This document shows, piece after piece, positions 25,556 through 33,437 of a stretch of DNA of 42,310 nucleotides (its first letter is position 1; every line of letters begins with the position of its first letter). The translations under genes and the position numbers were made by a program. The notes under the pieces are model-generated. The model had not been told where the DNA came from and searched no databases. It saw nothing but the letters and a program-made list of their open reading frames with translations. Origin of the DNA: H111-94 sp034436045 (GTDB taxonomy: Bacteria > Chloroflexota > Ktedonobacteria > Ktedonobacterales > Ktedonobacteraceae); contig DAOTVZ010000077.1 of the NCBI GenBank assembly GCA_034436045.1, forward strand, positions 1 to 42,310. The letters are read 5' to 3'.

Positions 25556-26182
25556 TTAACGCTGATACAGCTCAACCACCAACTGCTCATCAAAGGGTAG
25601 TTCGAGGTCAGTCCGCGAGGGGATGGTTACCACGCGCCCGCTCATCTCGTCGATGTTGAGTTGCAACCAGGGCGGAACACCCTTTTGCGCCAGCAGCAAA
25701 GCACGGTTCTTAAAGTACTCCAACCCCTTACTGCGCTCGCGCACAGTGATGACATCATTGGGCTTGGCGATGAACGATGGAATATCGGTCTTGCGCCCAT
25801 TCACATTGAAATGCCCATGGCTAACGAGTTGCCGCGCCTGCGCGCGCGAATCGGCGAAGCCGAGTCGATACACCAGGTTGTCCAGGCGCATCTCCAGAAT
25901 CTGCAACAGGTTCTCACTCGTTTTGCCAGGACGGCGAGCGGCGGTTGCAAAATGGCGACGGAACTGACGCTCCAGAATGCCATAGCTCCGGCGCACGCGC
26001 TGCTTCTCGCGCAATTGTTTGGCATAGCCGGATTCTTTGCGGGCACGCGCGCCGCCATGCTGACCCGGCTTGCTGCTGCGACGCTCAAGCGTGCATTTCA
26101 TCATGCACTTGTCGCCCTTGAGAAAAAGCTTTACCCCTTCACGCCTGCACAACTTGCAGACGGGACCGGTATAACGCGCCAT
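25556..26182 (-). CDS. rpsD: 30S ribosomal protein S4 (zinc-type)
   Basis: 208 residues. The N-terminal zinc motif is intact: Cys9 and Cys12 in CKLCRREG, Cys26 and Cys30 in CMMKC. The S4 RNA-binding domain (RLDNLVYRLGFADSRAQARQ) follows. S4 nucleates 30S assembly and lines the mRNA entry channel with S3 and S5. It commonly represses its own operon by binding the mRNA, which is not visible here. Confidence 0.97.
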   Translation of the reverse strand: MARYTGPVCKLCRREGVKLFLKGDKCMMKCTLERRSSKPGQHGGARARKESGYAKQLREKQRVRRSYGILERQFRRHFATAARRPGKTSENLLQILEMRLDNLVYRLGFADSRAQARQLVSHGHFNVNGRKTDIPSFIAKPNDVITVRERSKGLEYFKNRALLLAQKGVPPWLQLNIDEMSGRVVTIPSRTDLELPFDEQLVVELYQR

Positions 26183-26253
26183 CTAATTGTATCCTCCTCA
26201 CGTGTCGAAACACGTGGATCATTGTCAAATCTTCATTTATGCAGCGTACAGGC

Positions 26254-26658
26254 TTACACGCGCCGCCGCTTAGGGGGACGGCAACCGTTATGCGGAATGG
26301 GCGTGACGTCGATGATCGAAATCACTGAGAGGCCCGCCGCCTGCAAGGAGCGAATCGCTGCCTCGCGGCCAGAACCCGGCCCCTTCACAAACACTTCGAC
26401 CTGGCGCAGCCCATGCTCCATCGCCTTGCGCGCCGCAGCTTCAGCCGTGACCTGGGCAGCATATGGGGTACTCTTGCGCGACCCCTTGAAGCCCTGGCTG
26501 CCTGCACTGCCCCAGGCAAGCACATTGCCATTGGGGTCGGTGAGGGTGACTATCGTATTATTAAAGGTGGCCTGAATGTGCGCCTGCCCTTTCGGCACAG
26601 ACTTCCGCTCACGCCGCCTGACCTTTCCTGTGGTTGTAGTCTTTTTCTTATCCGCCAT
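26254..26658 (-). CDS. rpsK: 30S ribosomal protein S11
   Basis: 134 residues with the conserved core GQAHIQATFNNTIVTLTD, FKGSRKSTPYAAQ, the FVKGPGSGREAAIR loop and ending HNGCRPPKRRRV. The N-terminus is Lys/Thr-rich. Normal alpha-operon position between rpsM and rpsD. Confidence 0.98.
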   Translation of the reverse strand: MADKKKTTTTGKVRRRERKSVPKGQAHIQATFNNTIVTLTDPNGNVLAWGSAGSQGFKGSRKSTPYAAQVTAEAAARKAMEHGLRQVEVFVKGPGSGREAAIRSLQAAGLSVISIIDVTPIPHNGCRPPKRRRV

Positions 26659-26674
26659 GCTCAGGCATCCCTCT

Positions 26675-27058
26675 TTACTTCTTTGCTACAGCTTTCTTCT
26701 TGCCAGCGACCGTCTTCTTTGGTCCACGGCGCGTGCGCGCATTCGTGCGGGTGCGCTGTCCGCGTACCGGCAGATTGCGGCGATGGCGCAGGCCGCGATA
26801 GCAACCAATTTCGATCAGCCGCTTGATATTCATATCGACTTCGCGGCGCAGGTCGCCCTCAACTTTATATTCGCGATCAATCACCTCACGCAGACGGTTG
26901 ACCTCTTCTTCAGTCAAATCCCGTACCCGCGTATCCGGGTTAATATGCGTTTTCGCCAGGATTTTGCGGCTGGTCGTCAGCCCAATTCCGTAGATATAGC
27001 ACAGCGAAATTTCCACACGCTTCTCACGTGGAATGTCAACGCCGGCAATTCTAGCCAT
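26675..27058 (-). CDS. rpsM: 30S ribosomal protein S13
   Basis: 127 residues starting MARIAGVDIPREKRVEI. The ATG at 27058 is preceded by GGAGGGAAAG, whereas the open frame starts eight codons earlier without support. The tail RGQRTRTNARTRRGPKK followed by Lys/Ala residues reaches the P-site tRNA in known structures. Confidence 0.97.
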   Translation of the reverse strand: MARIAGVDIPREKRVEISLCYIYGIGLTTSRKILAKTHINPDTRVRDLTEEEVNRLREVIDREYKVEGDLRREVDMNIKRLIEIGCYRGLRHRRNLPVRGQRTRTNARTRRGPKKTVAGKKKAVAKK

Positions 27059-27109
27059 CTTTCCCTCCAACTGAGAGTTCAAGCCATCTTGAACAACGAC
27101 AGCCGCCTG

Positions 27110-27226
27110 TTAGCCCTGCCGCTGCTTGTGCTTGGGGTCTTTACTACAGATCACCATCACAACACGATTGCGGCGAATCACCCGACAGTGTTCGCAACGC
27201 GGTTTCACTGAGGCACGTACTTTCAT
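27110..27226 (-). CDS. rpmJ: 50S ribosomal protein L36 (zinc-type)
   Basis: 38 residues, MKVRASVKPRCEHCRVIRRN at the start, then CSKDPKHKQRQG. Cys11, Cys14, Cys27 and His33 form the zinc ribbon of the C+ form of L36. AAGGAGGACTATC precedes the ATG. It lies in the usual place between infA and rpsM. Confidence 0.97.
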   Translation of the reverse strand: MKVRASVKPRCEHCRVIRRNRVVMVICSKDPKHKQRQG

Positions 27227-27252
27227 GATAGTCCTCCTTACAATTCACAGGC

Positions 27253-27278
27253 GGACGCGCCTTATCGCGTCCCTACGG
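27253..27278 (-). repeat. Dispersed palindromic element, infA-rpmJ spacer
   Basis: GGACGCG (27253-27259) and CGCGTCC (27266-27272) followed by CTACGG. On the minus strand it reads TAGGGACGCG and so on, like the other family members. The rest of the 257-bp gap between infA and rpmJ shows only short inverted repeats and no gene. Confidence 0.7.
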
Positions 27279-27483
27279 AAATGCACAGCCGCCCGCCTGT
27301 CTGGATACATTGCACTAAAGCTTAGCGATGAAGGTTGAAGCCATCCTTCAAGCAGGTCGTGCCTACAGAGGAAAAAGGTCGTTATCCCTATCTACCTGCC
27401 CTGCAGGGAGGCAAATGGAGGATTGTGGATGCTGCACTACTTCACGTCTATAGCGCGGAACAAGGCGTACCGCATGTACCGTT

Positions 27484-27702
27484 TCATGATCTCACACGCC
27501 AGATGATGCGCCCACGTGTCAAGTCGTAGGGTGAGAGAACCACCCGCACTTTGTCGCCGGGAACGATACGCACAAAATTCATGCGAATACGCCCTGACAA
27601 GGTTGCCAGAACCTGGTGTTTTTCGTCAATTTCGACTCTAAACATGGCATTGGGGAGGGCCTCCAGCACGGTGCCCTCGACCTCTATATCATCTTTCGCC
27701 AT
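27484..27702 (-). CDS. infA: Translation initiation factor IF-1
   Basis: 72 residues, a single OB fold (MAKDDIEVEGTVLEALPNAM, GRIRMNFVRIVPGDKVRV, YDLTRGRI). It binds the A site of the 30S subunit during initiation. The ATG at 27702 is used because GGAAAGGATG lies just upstream and the product starts as in other IF-1 proteins; the open frame extends 27 codons further. It is separated from both neighbours by unusually long spacers (541 and 257 bp). Confidence 0.96.
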   Translation of the reverse strand: MAKDDIEVEGTVLEALPNAMFRVEIDEKHQVLATLSGRIRMNFVRIVPGDKVRVVLSPYDLTRGRIIWRVRS

Positions 27703-27771
27703 AGCATCCTTTCCCTGATAGGATTGTTCCTTGAATGTCCCTTCATCCAGCTTGCTCGTTGCTCGGCTGCA

Positions 27772-27790
27772 GGCACCCATCAAGGGTGCC
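27772..27790 (-). repeat. Palindromic element, map-infA spacer
   Basis: GGCACCC (27772-27778) and GGGTGCC (27784-27790), followed by CCATACC, resembling the dispersed family with a slightly altered tail. A decayed copy of a GACCGCGAGGG-type element follows at about 27820-27840. Confidence 0.45.
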
Positions 27791-28101
27791 CCATACCTGT
27801 CCAGAGTAGGGAGCAGCCCTCGCGGTCGCCCTGCCCGCCGCGATCATCGTATTCCCCGGTCAGTCGGCCACGCATTCTCAAGTACAGCAAATGATGCTTT
27901 TATGAGTGCAAGGATATATAACGTGTGGCAGCCTCACACGCTTCGAGTTCTCTTCTTCTTTTGCTCGTCGGCGAGGAATACAGAGCAAAAGTACAAAAGG
28001 GCAGCGATATACATCGCTGCTGCCAACTACGAATTATAGCATACCTGTGGAAAAAAGTCGAGAGGGAATTTTTTCCTGCTCTCTGTCCTTCCTGGAAAAA
28101 T

Positions 28102-28181
28102 CGGTGTAGGGGCGTCATTCATGACGCCCTGGTCACCCGTTGATCTGTGCACGAGGCCTCATTCATGACGCCCCTACACCG
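28102..28181. repeat. 80-bp element with perfect 17-bp terminal inverted repeats
   Basis: CGGTGTAGGGGCGTCAT (28102-28118) and its exact reverse complement (28165-28181) flank 46 bp. The inner part holds a second copy of the short palindrome, so TCATTCATGACGCCC occurs twice in direct order. It encodes nothing. It sits in the gene-free stretch 27703-28243, which otherwise shows a hairpin GGCAGCGAT/ATCGCTGC near 28000 and no gene. It looks like a two-unit form of the dispersed palindrome family, or a very small non-autonomous element. Confidence 0.75.
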
Positions 28182-28243
28182 ACCACCAACATCCCCCTAA
28201 AGAATAGAGAGCCTTTTTTCCTGCTATGACCTTTCTCCCAGTA

Positions 28244-28993
28244 CTAACGGGTGAGGATGTCTGCCTCACCCTCCGTGATGGCTACCGTATGTTCAAAGTG
28301 GGCGGCATAGCTACCATCCGCTGCAACAACTGTCCAGTTATCCTCCAGCACCTTTGTCTCTTTGGCTCCCATAATCACCATCGGCTCGATAGCGATCACC
28401 ATGCCCGGCTTGAGGACGGGATTGGGGTAGTTGGGGTCTACATAGTTCAGGACCTGGGGGTCTTCATGCATGCTGCGCCCCACGCCATGCCCGCCGTAAT
28501 GACGCACGACCGAGAAGCCCGCCGCCTCGACATACTGCTGCACCACACGCCCGATATCGCGCAGCCGATTGCCTGCACGTGCCACCGCGATGCCGCGATA
28601 GAGCGCCTCCTCCGTCACCTGCAACAGCCGCTGCACTTCCGGCGCGACCGTACCCACCGGCACGGTAATCGCCGAGTCGGCATGCCAGCCCTGGTAGCTA
28701 AGTGCCAGATCGATAGCGACGATATCGCCCTCGTTCAGCACACGTGCGCCCGGAATACCATGCACCACTTCCTCATTTACAGACGTACAAAGCGAGGCCG
28801 GATAACCGTGATAGCCCAACGAGCTTGATTTCGCACCATACTGGCGCAACAATTGTGCGCTCAGCGCGTCGATCTCGCCCGTAGTCATGCCTGGATGTAC
28901 GGCAGCCTTCAGTTCGGCCAATATCGCCGCCACGATTTTCCCGGCGGCACGAATCTTCTCGCGCTCTTCCTTTGATTTAATGAGAATTGCCAT
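28244..28993 (-). CDS. map: Methionine aminopeptidase, type I
   Basis: 249 residues. It removes the N-terminal Met from new proteins. Metal ligands are visible: two Asp in AIDLALSYQGWHADSAITV, His in GGHGVGRSMHEDP, Glu in AIEPMVIMG and the last Glu in ITEGEADIL. There is no N-terminal zinc-finger extension. Standard position after adk, though a 107-bp spacer with repeats intervenes. Confidence 0.97.
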   Translation of the reverse strand: MAILIKSKEEREKIRAAGKIVAAILAELKAAVHPGMTTGEIDALSAQLLRQYGAKSSSLGYHGYPASLCTSVNEEVVHGIPGARVLNEGDIVAIDLALSYQGWHADSAITVPVGTVAPEVQRLLQVTEEALYRGIAVARAGNRLRDIGRVVQQYVEAAGFSVVRHYGGHGVGRSMHEDPQVLNYVDPNYPNPVLKPGMVIAIEPMVIMGAKETKVLEDNWTVVAADGSYAAHFEHTVAITEGEADILTR

Positions 28994-29014
28994 CGTTTTT
29001 TAAAGCTCCGGCAG

Positions 29015-29083
29015 GGCGACCAGCAGGGTCGCCTCTACCATAACGGGTAGGGTAGGGGCGACCTTGAAGATCGCCCTGCTACC
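29015..29083 (-). repeat. Two dispersed palindromic elements, adk-map spacer
   Basis: GGCGACC (29015-29021) with GGTCGCC (29027-29033) and tail TCTACC, then GTAGGGGCGACC (29053-29063) with TCGCCC (29071-29076) and tail CTACC. The second ends 18 bp from the adk stop codon. On the minus strand both start with TAG. Confidence 0.7.
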
Positions 29084-29100
29084 CCGCTCTGCCAAACCCA

Positions 29101-29760
29101 TCAACCCTGCCTCAGATGTTCTCTTATGCGGCTAACCAGCGTCTGGTGAACCGTGTCAATGTCCTGATCACCGTTGACCTCGACCAGTTTATGCTGACCT
29201 GCATAATAGTCGGTGAGCGGCAACGTTTCGTGGAAGAAGATGTCCAGGCGTTTTTGAATAGCCTCTGGCCGATCATCGGAACGTTGATACAGTTCACTGC
29301 CATCGATATCGCAGATACCCGCTACTTTAGGCGGTCGGGTATAAATGTTATACACGTGCTGCTGGGCACGGCAGACATAGCGACCGGTGAGTCGCCGCAA
29401 CAACACCTCCTGCGGAACGGAGAGATAAACCGCGACATCGATGTACCGACTCATACGCGCCAGACCTTCGTCCAGTGCCCGCGCCTGCGCCATCGTGCGT
29501 GGGAAACCATCAAAGAGGACACCCGCGTCACAGTCGGGCTGTGCGATGCGCGTCAGTATCATATGTACCGTAATATCGTCGGGAACCAGGTCACCGCGAT
29601 CAATATAGGTTTTCGCCTGCCTGCCCAATTCGCTCTGCTCCTGAATAGCTTTGCGAAACAGGTCGCCGCTGGCGATATGGCGGATGCCAAATGCCTGCGC
29701 CAACATCCCCGCCTGCGTCCCCTTCCCTGATCCTTGCGCACCGATCAGCACAATATTCAC
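29101..29760 (-). CDS. adk: Adenylate kinase
   Basis: 219 residues. It interconverts ATP plus AMP and two ADP. P-loop GAQGSGKGTQ, FDGFPRTMAQA and the LID region are present. In the LID the Gram-positive-type zinc site CxxC...CxxC/D reads CRAQ and CDID: the second Cys is Gln, so only two Cys and one Asp remain and zinc binding is doubtful. Common secY-adk-map order is kept. Confidence 0.96.
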   Translation of the reverse strand: MNIVLIGAQGSGKGTQAGMLAQAFGIRHIASGDLFRKAIQEQSELGRQAKTYIDRGDLVPDDITVHMILTRIAQPDCDAGVLFDGFPRTMAQARALDEGLARMSRYIDVAVYLSVPQEVLLRRLTGRYVCRAQQHVYNIYTRPPKVAGICDIDGSELYQRSDDRPEAIQKRLDIFFHETLPLTDYYAGQHKLVEVNGDQDIDTVHQTLVSRIREHLRQG

Positions 29761-29825
29761 GTTTTTCCCTCCCGATGGAAGCGCACCGTTGCGCTCAACA
29801 ATCCCAATAAGTCTGAAACTGGCCC

Positions 29826-31163
29826 TTATGACAGGAAGCCCGAATAGTTACGCATGACCATCTGGGCCTCAAGCTGGCGCACCGTATCGAGGACAACGCC
29901 TACCACAATGAGCAGGGCCGCGCTACTTAGTAACTGGTTGCCACCGACGCGGGCCACAAACGGCAGGACGGCGACGATACCCAGGGCCAACGCCCCGCCC
30001 AGCGTGACACGGTTCAAAATGTTGGTCAGGTAACGGCTGGTCGGCTCGCCGGGGCGATAGCCCGGAATAAAAGCTCCCTGCTTCTGTAAGCTCTCCGGGA
30101 TATTCTGTTGCTGCCACATCACATAGGCATAGAAGTAGGTAAAGGCAACCGTCAACCCGAAGAAGAGAAGCCAATACCACCACAGATTGGGGTTCACCAC
30201 ATAGGTGGCAACAAAGATAGAGATGTTCTTCAACCAGACCGCGCTACTGGTAGACAGATACTCTGACAACACAGCCGGGAAGATGAGCATGGACTGAGCG
30301 AAGATCAGTGGAATCATACCCGCGCTGTTGACCTGAATAGGAATGTAGGTGGTTTGCGCCGAGCCAACCATCAGGCCACGTCCCACCATACGCTTGGTCG
30401 GGTACTGCACCGGAACACGGCGCTGACCCTGGTAGATGTAGACGATACCGAGAATAGTCAGAAGACCAATGATCAAAAAGACCGCGATGCTCACGACAGC
30501 GCTGCCGCCGATGCCGCCCGTCGTACTGGCCGTATAGCCCTGCTGCACAAGCTGAGGCAGACGGCTGACGATGCCGCCAAAGATAATCAGCGAGATGCCA
30601 TTACCGATACCGTTCTCGGTGATCAGCTCGCCCAACCAGACCAGAATCATCGTGCCGGTCGTAAGCGCCAGTAGAATCGAGAAGGTTTCCAGCGCGTACT
30701 GCGGATCGACCAGGCTGAAGTTCGTGAGGACACCCGCCTTCTGGAAAAGGGCGCACTGCCCCAACGCTTGCAAGAAGGCCAGTGGGACAGTGATGATGCG
30801 GGTTATCTGGCTGAAACGCAAACGTCCGGCCTCGCCCTCCTGCGCCATATTCTGCAAAGCAGGAATAATGGGCTGCAAGAGTTGCATGACAATAGTTGCC
30901 GTGATATAGGGATAAACGCCGAGCGCGACAATAGAGAACTGTTGCAAGGAGCCACCGGAGAACACATCCAGCAGGCCCAGCAACTGGCCGAGATTTTGAT
31001 TGCTACCATTACTAAACAGATTGTGTAAAGCTGTATTCTCAGCCGCTGTGAGTGGCACAGGTATATGCGCGAGAATACGAAAAATCAACAAAATCCCTAG
31101 CGTAAACAGTATTTTGTTGCGTAAATCAGGAACCGTCCAGATAGTCCGCAGACGTTCCCACAT
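29826..31163 (-). CDS. secY: Protein translocase subunit SecY
   Basis: 445 residues, ten membrane helices, the protein-conducting channel in the cytoplasmic membrane. Start MWERLRTIWTVPDLRNKILF; the plug and pore helices around IVALGVYPYITATIVMQLL and the C-terminal cytosolic loop GYRPGEPTSRYL are present. The ATG at 31163 is chosen because AAAGGAGG lies upstream; the frame is open 29 codons earlier through AT-rich spacer, which is not SecY-like. Confidence 0.97.
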   Translation of the reverse strand: MWERLRTIWTVPDLRNKILFTLGILLIFRILAHIPVPLTAAENTALHNLFSNGSNQNLGQLLGLLDVFSGGSLQQFSIVALGVYPYITATIVMQLLQPIIPALQNMAQEGEAGRLRFSQITRIITVPLAFLQALGQCALFQKAGVLTNFSLVDPQYALETFSILLALTTGTMILVWLGELITENGIGNGISLIIFGGIVSRLPQLVQQGYTASTTGGIGGSAVVSIAVFLIIGLLTILGIVYIYQGQRRVPVQYPTKRMVGRGLMVGSAQTTYIPIQVNSAGMIPLIFAQSMLIFPAVLSEYLSTSSAVWLKNISIFVATYVVNPNLWWYWLLFFGLTVAFTYFYAYVMWQQQNIPESLQKQGAFIPGYRPGEPTSRYLTNILNRVTLGGALALGIVAVLPFVARVGGNQLLSSAALLIVVGVVLDTVRQLEAQMVMRNYSGFLS

Positions 31164-31205
31164 GGAAGCCTCCTTTACGAAGACAACGGCAGTCTTGATA
31201 GAGAG

Positions 31206-31242
31206 CTTGCGCTGTATATATATATTACAGTTACAGCGCAAG
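31206..31242 (-). promoter_or_regulatory. Candidate internal promoter/operator before secY
   Basis: A perfect inverted repeat CTTGCGCTGT (31206-31215) and ACAGCGCAAG (31233-31242) surrounds an AT-rich 17-bp centre. On the minus strand TTGCGC (31241-31236), a 17-bp spacer and TATACA (31218-31213) lie within it, so the repeat could be an operator over a promoter. It could equally be a simple hairpin in the rplO-secY transcript. Confidence 0.4.
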
Positions 31243-31273
31243 TATAACATATATGTGCAAGATACCGAGGAGA

Positions 31274-31822
31274 TTAAACCTCGGCATCCTGCTGTGTTGA
31301 CTTTTTCGCGGCTTTCTCTTTGTTGTCTTCCTTGCGGCGCTTGGTCTTCTCGTAGGTTTTGACGGGAATGACCTTGGCGATGCCACCGGCGGCTTCGATC
31401 TTGGCGCGCGCACTGGCCGAGAACTTGTGCGCGTAGATTGTGAGGGCACGATCTATTTCGCCATCACCCAGCACCTTAATCAAGCCCTTGCTCTCGGCGG
31501 GGCTTAGCAGCTTATGCTTCGCCAGGTCCTCCGGGTGCACCTGCGAACCCGGCTCAAAGACATCGAATGCCTCAACATTGAGAATGGCATACTCATCGCG
31601 GAACGGAATATTGCTGTTGCCCAGGCCGCGCAAGAACGGTAAGCGCTTGGACAGGCGGGTCTGACCGCCGTTGAACGCGCGATGAATCTTGCCGCCGGTA
31701 CGCGCCTTCTGGCCTTTGGTACCACGCCCGGCGGTCTTGCCGCGCCCGGAGCCGTGACCACGCCCTACGCGCCGCTCCGGCTTATGCGAACCAGGGGCGG
31801 GCCTTAAATCAGAGAGTTTCAC
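31274..31822 (-). CDS. rplO: 50S ribosomal protein L15
   Basis: 182 residues. MKLSDLRPAPGSHKPERRVG, RGHGSGRGKTAGRGTKGQKAR and the NGGQTRLSKRLP region are typical; the last 30 residues form a Lys/Glu-rich tail longer than usual. Its start overlaps the end of rpmD by 14 bp. Confidence 0.97.
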   Translation of the reverse strand: MKLSDLRPAPGSHKPERRVGRGHGSGRGKTAGRGTKGQKARTGGKIHRAFNGGQTRLSKRLPFLRGLGNSNIPFRDEYAILNVEAFDVFEPGSQVHPEDLAKHKLLSPAESKGLIKVLGDGEIDRALTIYAHKFSASARAKIEAAGGIAKVIPVKTYEKTKRRKEDNKEKAAKKSTQQDAEV

Positions 31823-32003
31823 TGATCGTCTCCTCTACCTGCACCAGATGACTAACCTTGCGAATCATGCCGCGAATAACCGGCTGATCCTCGTGTTCGA
31901 CCGTCTGCTGTAGCTTGTGAAAGCCAAGTGAGCGGATGGTCTCTTTCTGATCCTTCGGGTAGCCAATTGCACTTTTTACCCACTTAATACGCAGTTTTGC
32001 CAT
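31809..32003 (-). CDS. rpmD: 50S ribosomal protein L30
   Basis: 64 residues, KLRIKWVKSAIGYPKDQKET followed by the LGFHKLQQTVEHEDQPVIRGM core. The bacterial short form of L30, in standard position between rpsE and rplO. Confidence 0.96.
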   Translation of the reverse strand: MAKLRIKWVKSAIGYPKDQKETIRSLGFHKLQQTVEHEDQPVIRGMIRKVSHLVQVEETISETL

Positions 32004-32012
32004 GTTCTACTC

Positions 32013-32714
32013 CTATCGGCGACGTTCGCCACGCTCAGGCCGTTCACGGCGCTCGCCACGCTCAGCCCGTTCGCCGCCGCCACGCCGCTCGCGCCGCTCA
32101 CCGCCCCGTCGGCTGGCACGACTCTCGCGCGCCTCTTCCTCGCGGGCCGCACGCTGAGACGCTTCCAGTTCTGCCGCCGCTGCCGCTGCCGTCTCCAGGC
32201 GCGCTGCCTGCCGTTTGCCGAGCAGTTCCTCGATAGTTTTGCCGCGCCGTGCCGCCTCTTCGCCGGGAGCACGCAACTCCTGCAGGGCCTTGATGCAAGC
32301 CTGCACTGTGTTGGCTTTGTTCGTACTGCCCAGCGTCTTGGTCAGAATGTCGCGGATACCGGCGGCCTCAACCACCGCACGCACCGCTCCACCGGCGATC
32401 ACACCCGTGCCGGGCGCAGCGGGCTTAAGCAGCACTTCGGAAGCCTCAAAGGTAGTCTTGACCATATAGGGGATTGTTGTGCCCGTCAGGGGAACGTGAA
32501 TCAGGTGCTTCTTGGCATCCTCCACGCCCTTGCGAATAGCCTCGGTATACTCACTGGCTTTGCCGAAGCCAAAACCCACATAGCCGTTGTGATCACCTAC
32601 CACGACCAGCGCGCGAATGCTGAAACGACGACCACCCTGGACTACTTTGGAGACGCGGCTTACATCGACGACGGTCTCTTCCAGATTCAGTTTTGAAGCA
32701 TCTATTCTTGCCAT
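32013..32714 (-). CDS. rpsE: 30S ribosomal protein S5 with Arg/Glu/Gly-rich tail
   Basis: 233 residues; typical proteins have about 165. The double-stranded RNA-binding and S5 C-terminal domains are normal (VVQGGRRFSIRALVVVGD, GFGFGKASEY, PGTGVIAGGAVRAV, LGSTNKANTV). From about residue 168 there is an Ala/Glu-rich helix-prone segment, then a basic-acidic RGGERRERRGGGERAERGER tail. S5 lies at the mRNA entry channel and acts in fidelity. The ATG at 32714 has GAGGAG upstream; the open frame starts 11 codons earlier. Confidence 0.95.
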   Translation of the reverse strand: MARIDASKLNLEETVVDVSRVSKVVQGGRRFSIRALVVVGDHNGYVGFGFGKASEYTEAIRKGVEDAKKHLIHVPLTGTTIPYMVKTTFEASEVLLKPAAPGTGVIAGGAVRAVVEAAGIRDILTKTLGSTNKANTVQACIKALQELRAPGEEAARRGKTIEELLGKRQAARLETAAAAAAELEASQRAAREEEARESRASRRGGERRERRGGGERAERGERRERPERGERRR

Positions 32715-32730
32715 AGTACTCCTCTTTTGG

Positions 32731-32766
32731 CCCTGTAGGGACGGCATGTATCCCGTCTCTACAGGG
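32731..32766 (-). repeat. Dispersed palindromic element, rplR-rpsE spacer
   Basis: CCCTGTAG (32731-32738) and CTACAGGG (32759-32766) enclose GACGG and CCGTC arms. It is the most symmetric copy, carrying the CTGTAG edge on both sides. It lies between the rplR stop and the rpsE start. Confidence 0.7.
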
Positions 32767-32780
32767 CATTTCCGTCGGCC

Positions 32781-33407
32781 CTAAAATTTCAGACCGCCTT
32801 CGCGCGCGCCTTCGGCAAGCGCCGCCACACGCCCATGATACTGATAGCCGCCGCGATCAAACACCACCTGACTGACGCCCTTCTCCTGCGCGCGCCGCGC
32901 CAGCAGTTTGCCAACCTCGCGCGCGATTGCCACCTTGCGGTTATTGGAAATTGCCGCCAGTGCCTCCAAAGGGGTCTTCTTCTCGCCTTTCTGCGCGGCA
33001 GGCAGGACGGTCTTGCTCTGCGTAGGTCTGCCACCCTTCTGCGCCTGCCCGCCCTTTTGTGCCTGAGCGCCCTTCGCCGGGGCCTTTTCCGCCCGCGCGC
33101 TTTTGCCTCTCTGCACGGGGGCAACGGTGGCGGCCAGTTCGACCGCCTCCTCCTCAACCTGCACCTTCACCTTCGTCGGAGTCGCCGCCTGCGCGGATAC
33201 GGCTGGTTTGAAGTCCTTGAGACTCTCATCCAGCGACGAGGCCGCAACCAGGGTTGTGCCGGTGGTATCATCTATAATCTGTGCATAGATATGGTTGCCA
33301 CTGCGAAACACATTCAGGCGAGGGCGGGTGGGCGAGCCGACCAGGTGACTGCGGATACGGCGATGCCGCCGCAGTCGCGCCTTATTTGCATGAAATTGCT
33401 TAATCAT
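32781..33407 (-). CDS. rplR: 50S ribosomal protein L18 with large internal insertion
   Basis: 208 residues against about 120 normally. The first 65 residues (LVGSPTRPRLNVFRSGNHIY, TTLVAASSLD) and the last 58 (NNRKVAIAREVGKLLARRA, VVFDRGGYQYHGRVAALAEG) are a complete L18. About 85 residues (about 66-150) rich in Ala, Lys, Gln and Val, including GAQAQKGGQAQKGG, are inserted between them. L18 binds 5S rRNA in the central protuberance. The insertion is low complexity and probably lies on the surface. Confidence 0.94.
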   Translation of the reverse strand: MIKQFHANKARLRRHRRIRSHLVGSPTRPRLNVFRSGNHIYAQIIDDTTGTTLVAASSLDESLKDFKPAVSAQAATPTKVKVQVEEEAVELAATVAPVQRGKSARAEKAPAKGAQAQKGGQAQKGGRPTQSKTVLPAAQKGEKKTPLEALAAISNNRKVAIAREVGKLLARRAQEKGVSQVVFDRGGYQYHGRVAALAEGAREGGLKF

Positions 33408-33437
33408 CGCTCAACCACTCCTGGTTTCATCACTCTC

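Noticed and set aside
27335..27529. Small plus-strand ORF in the infA-rpmJ spacer
   Set aside because: It has no ribosome binding site, overlaps infA in antisense and shows no family pattern.
27900..28118. Small minus-strand ORF in the map-infA spacer
   Set aside because: It ends within the repeat element, has no ribosome binding site and no similarity pattern.
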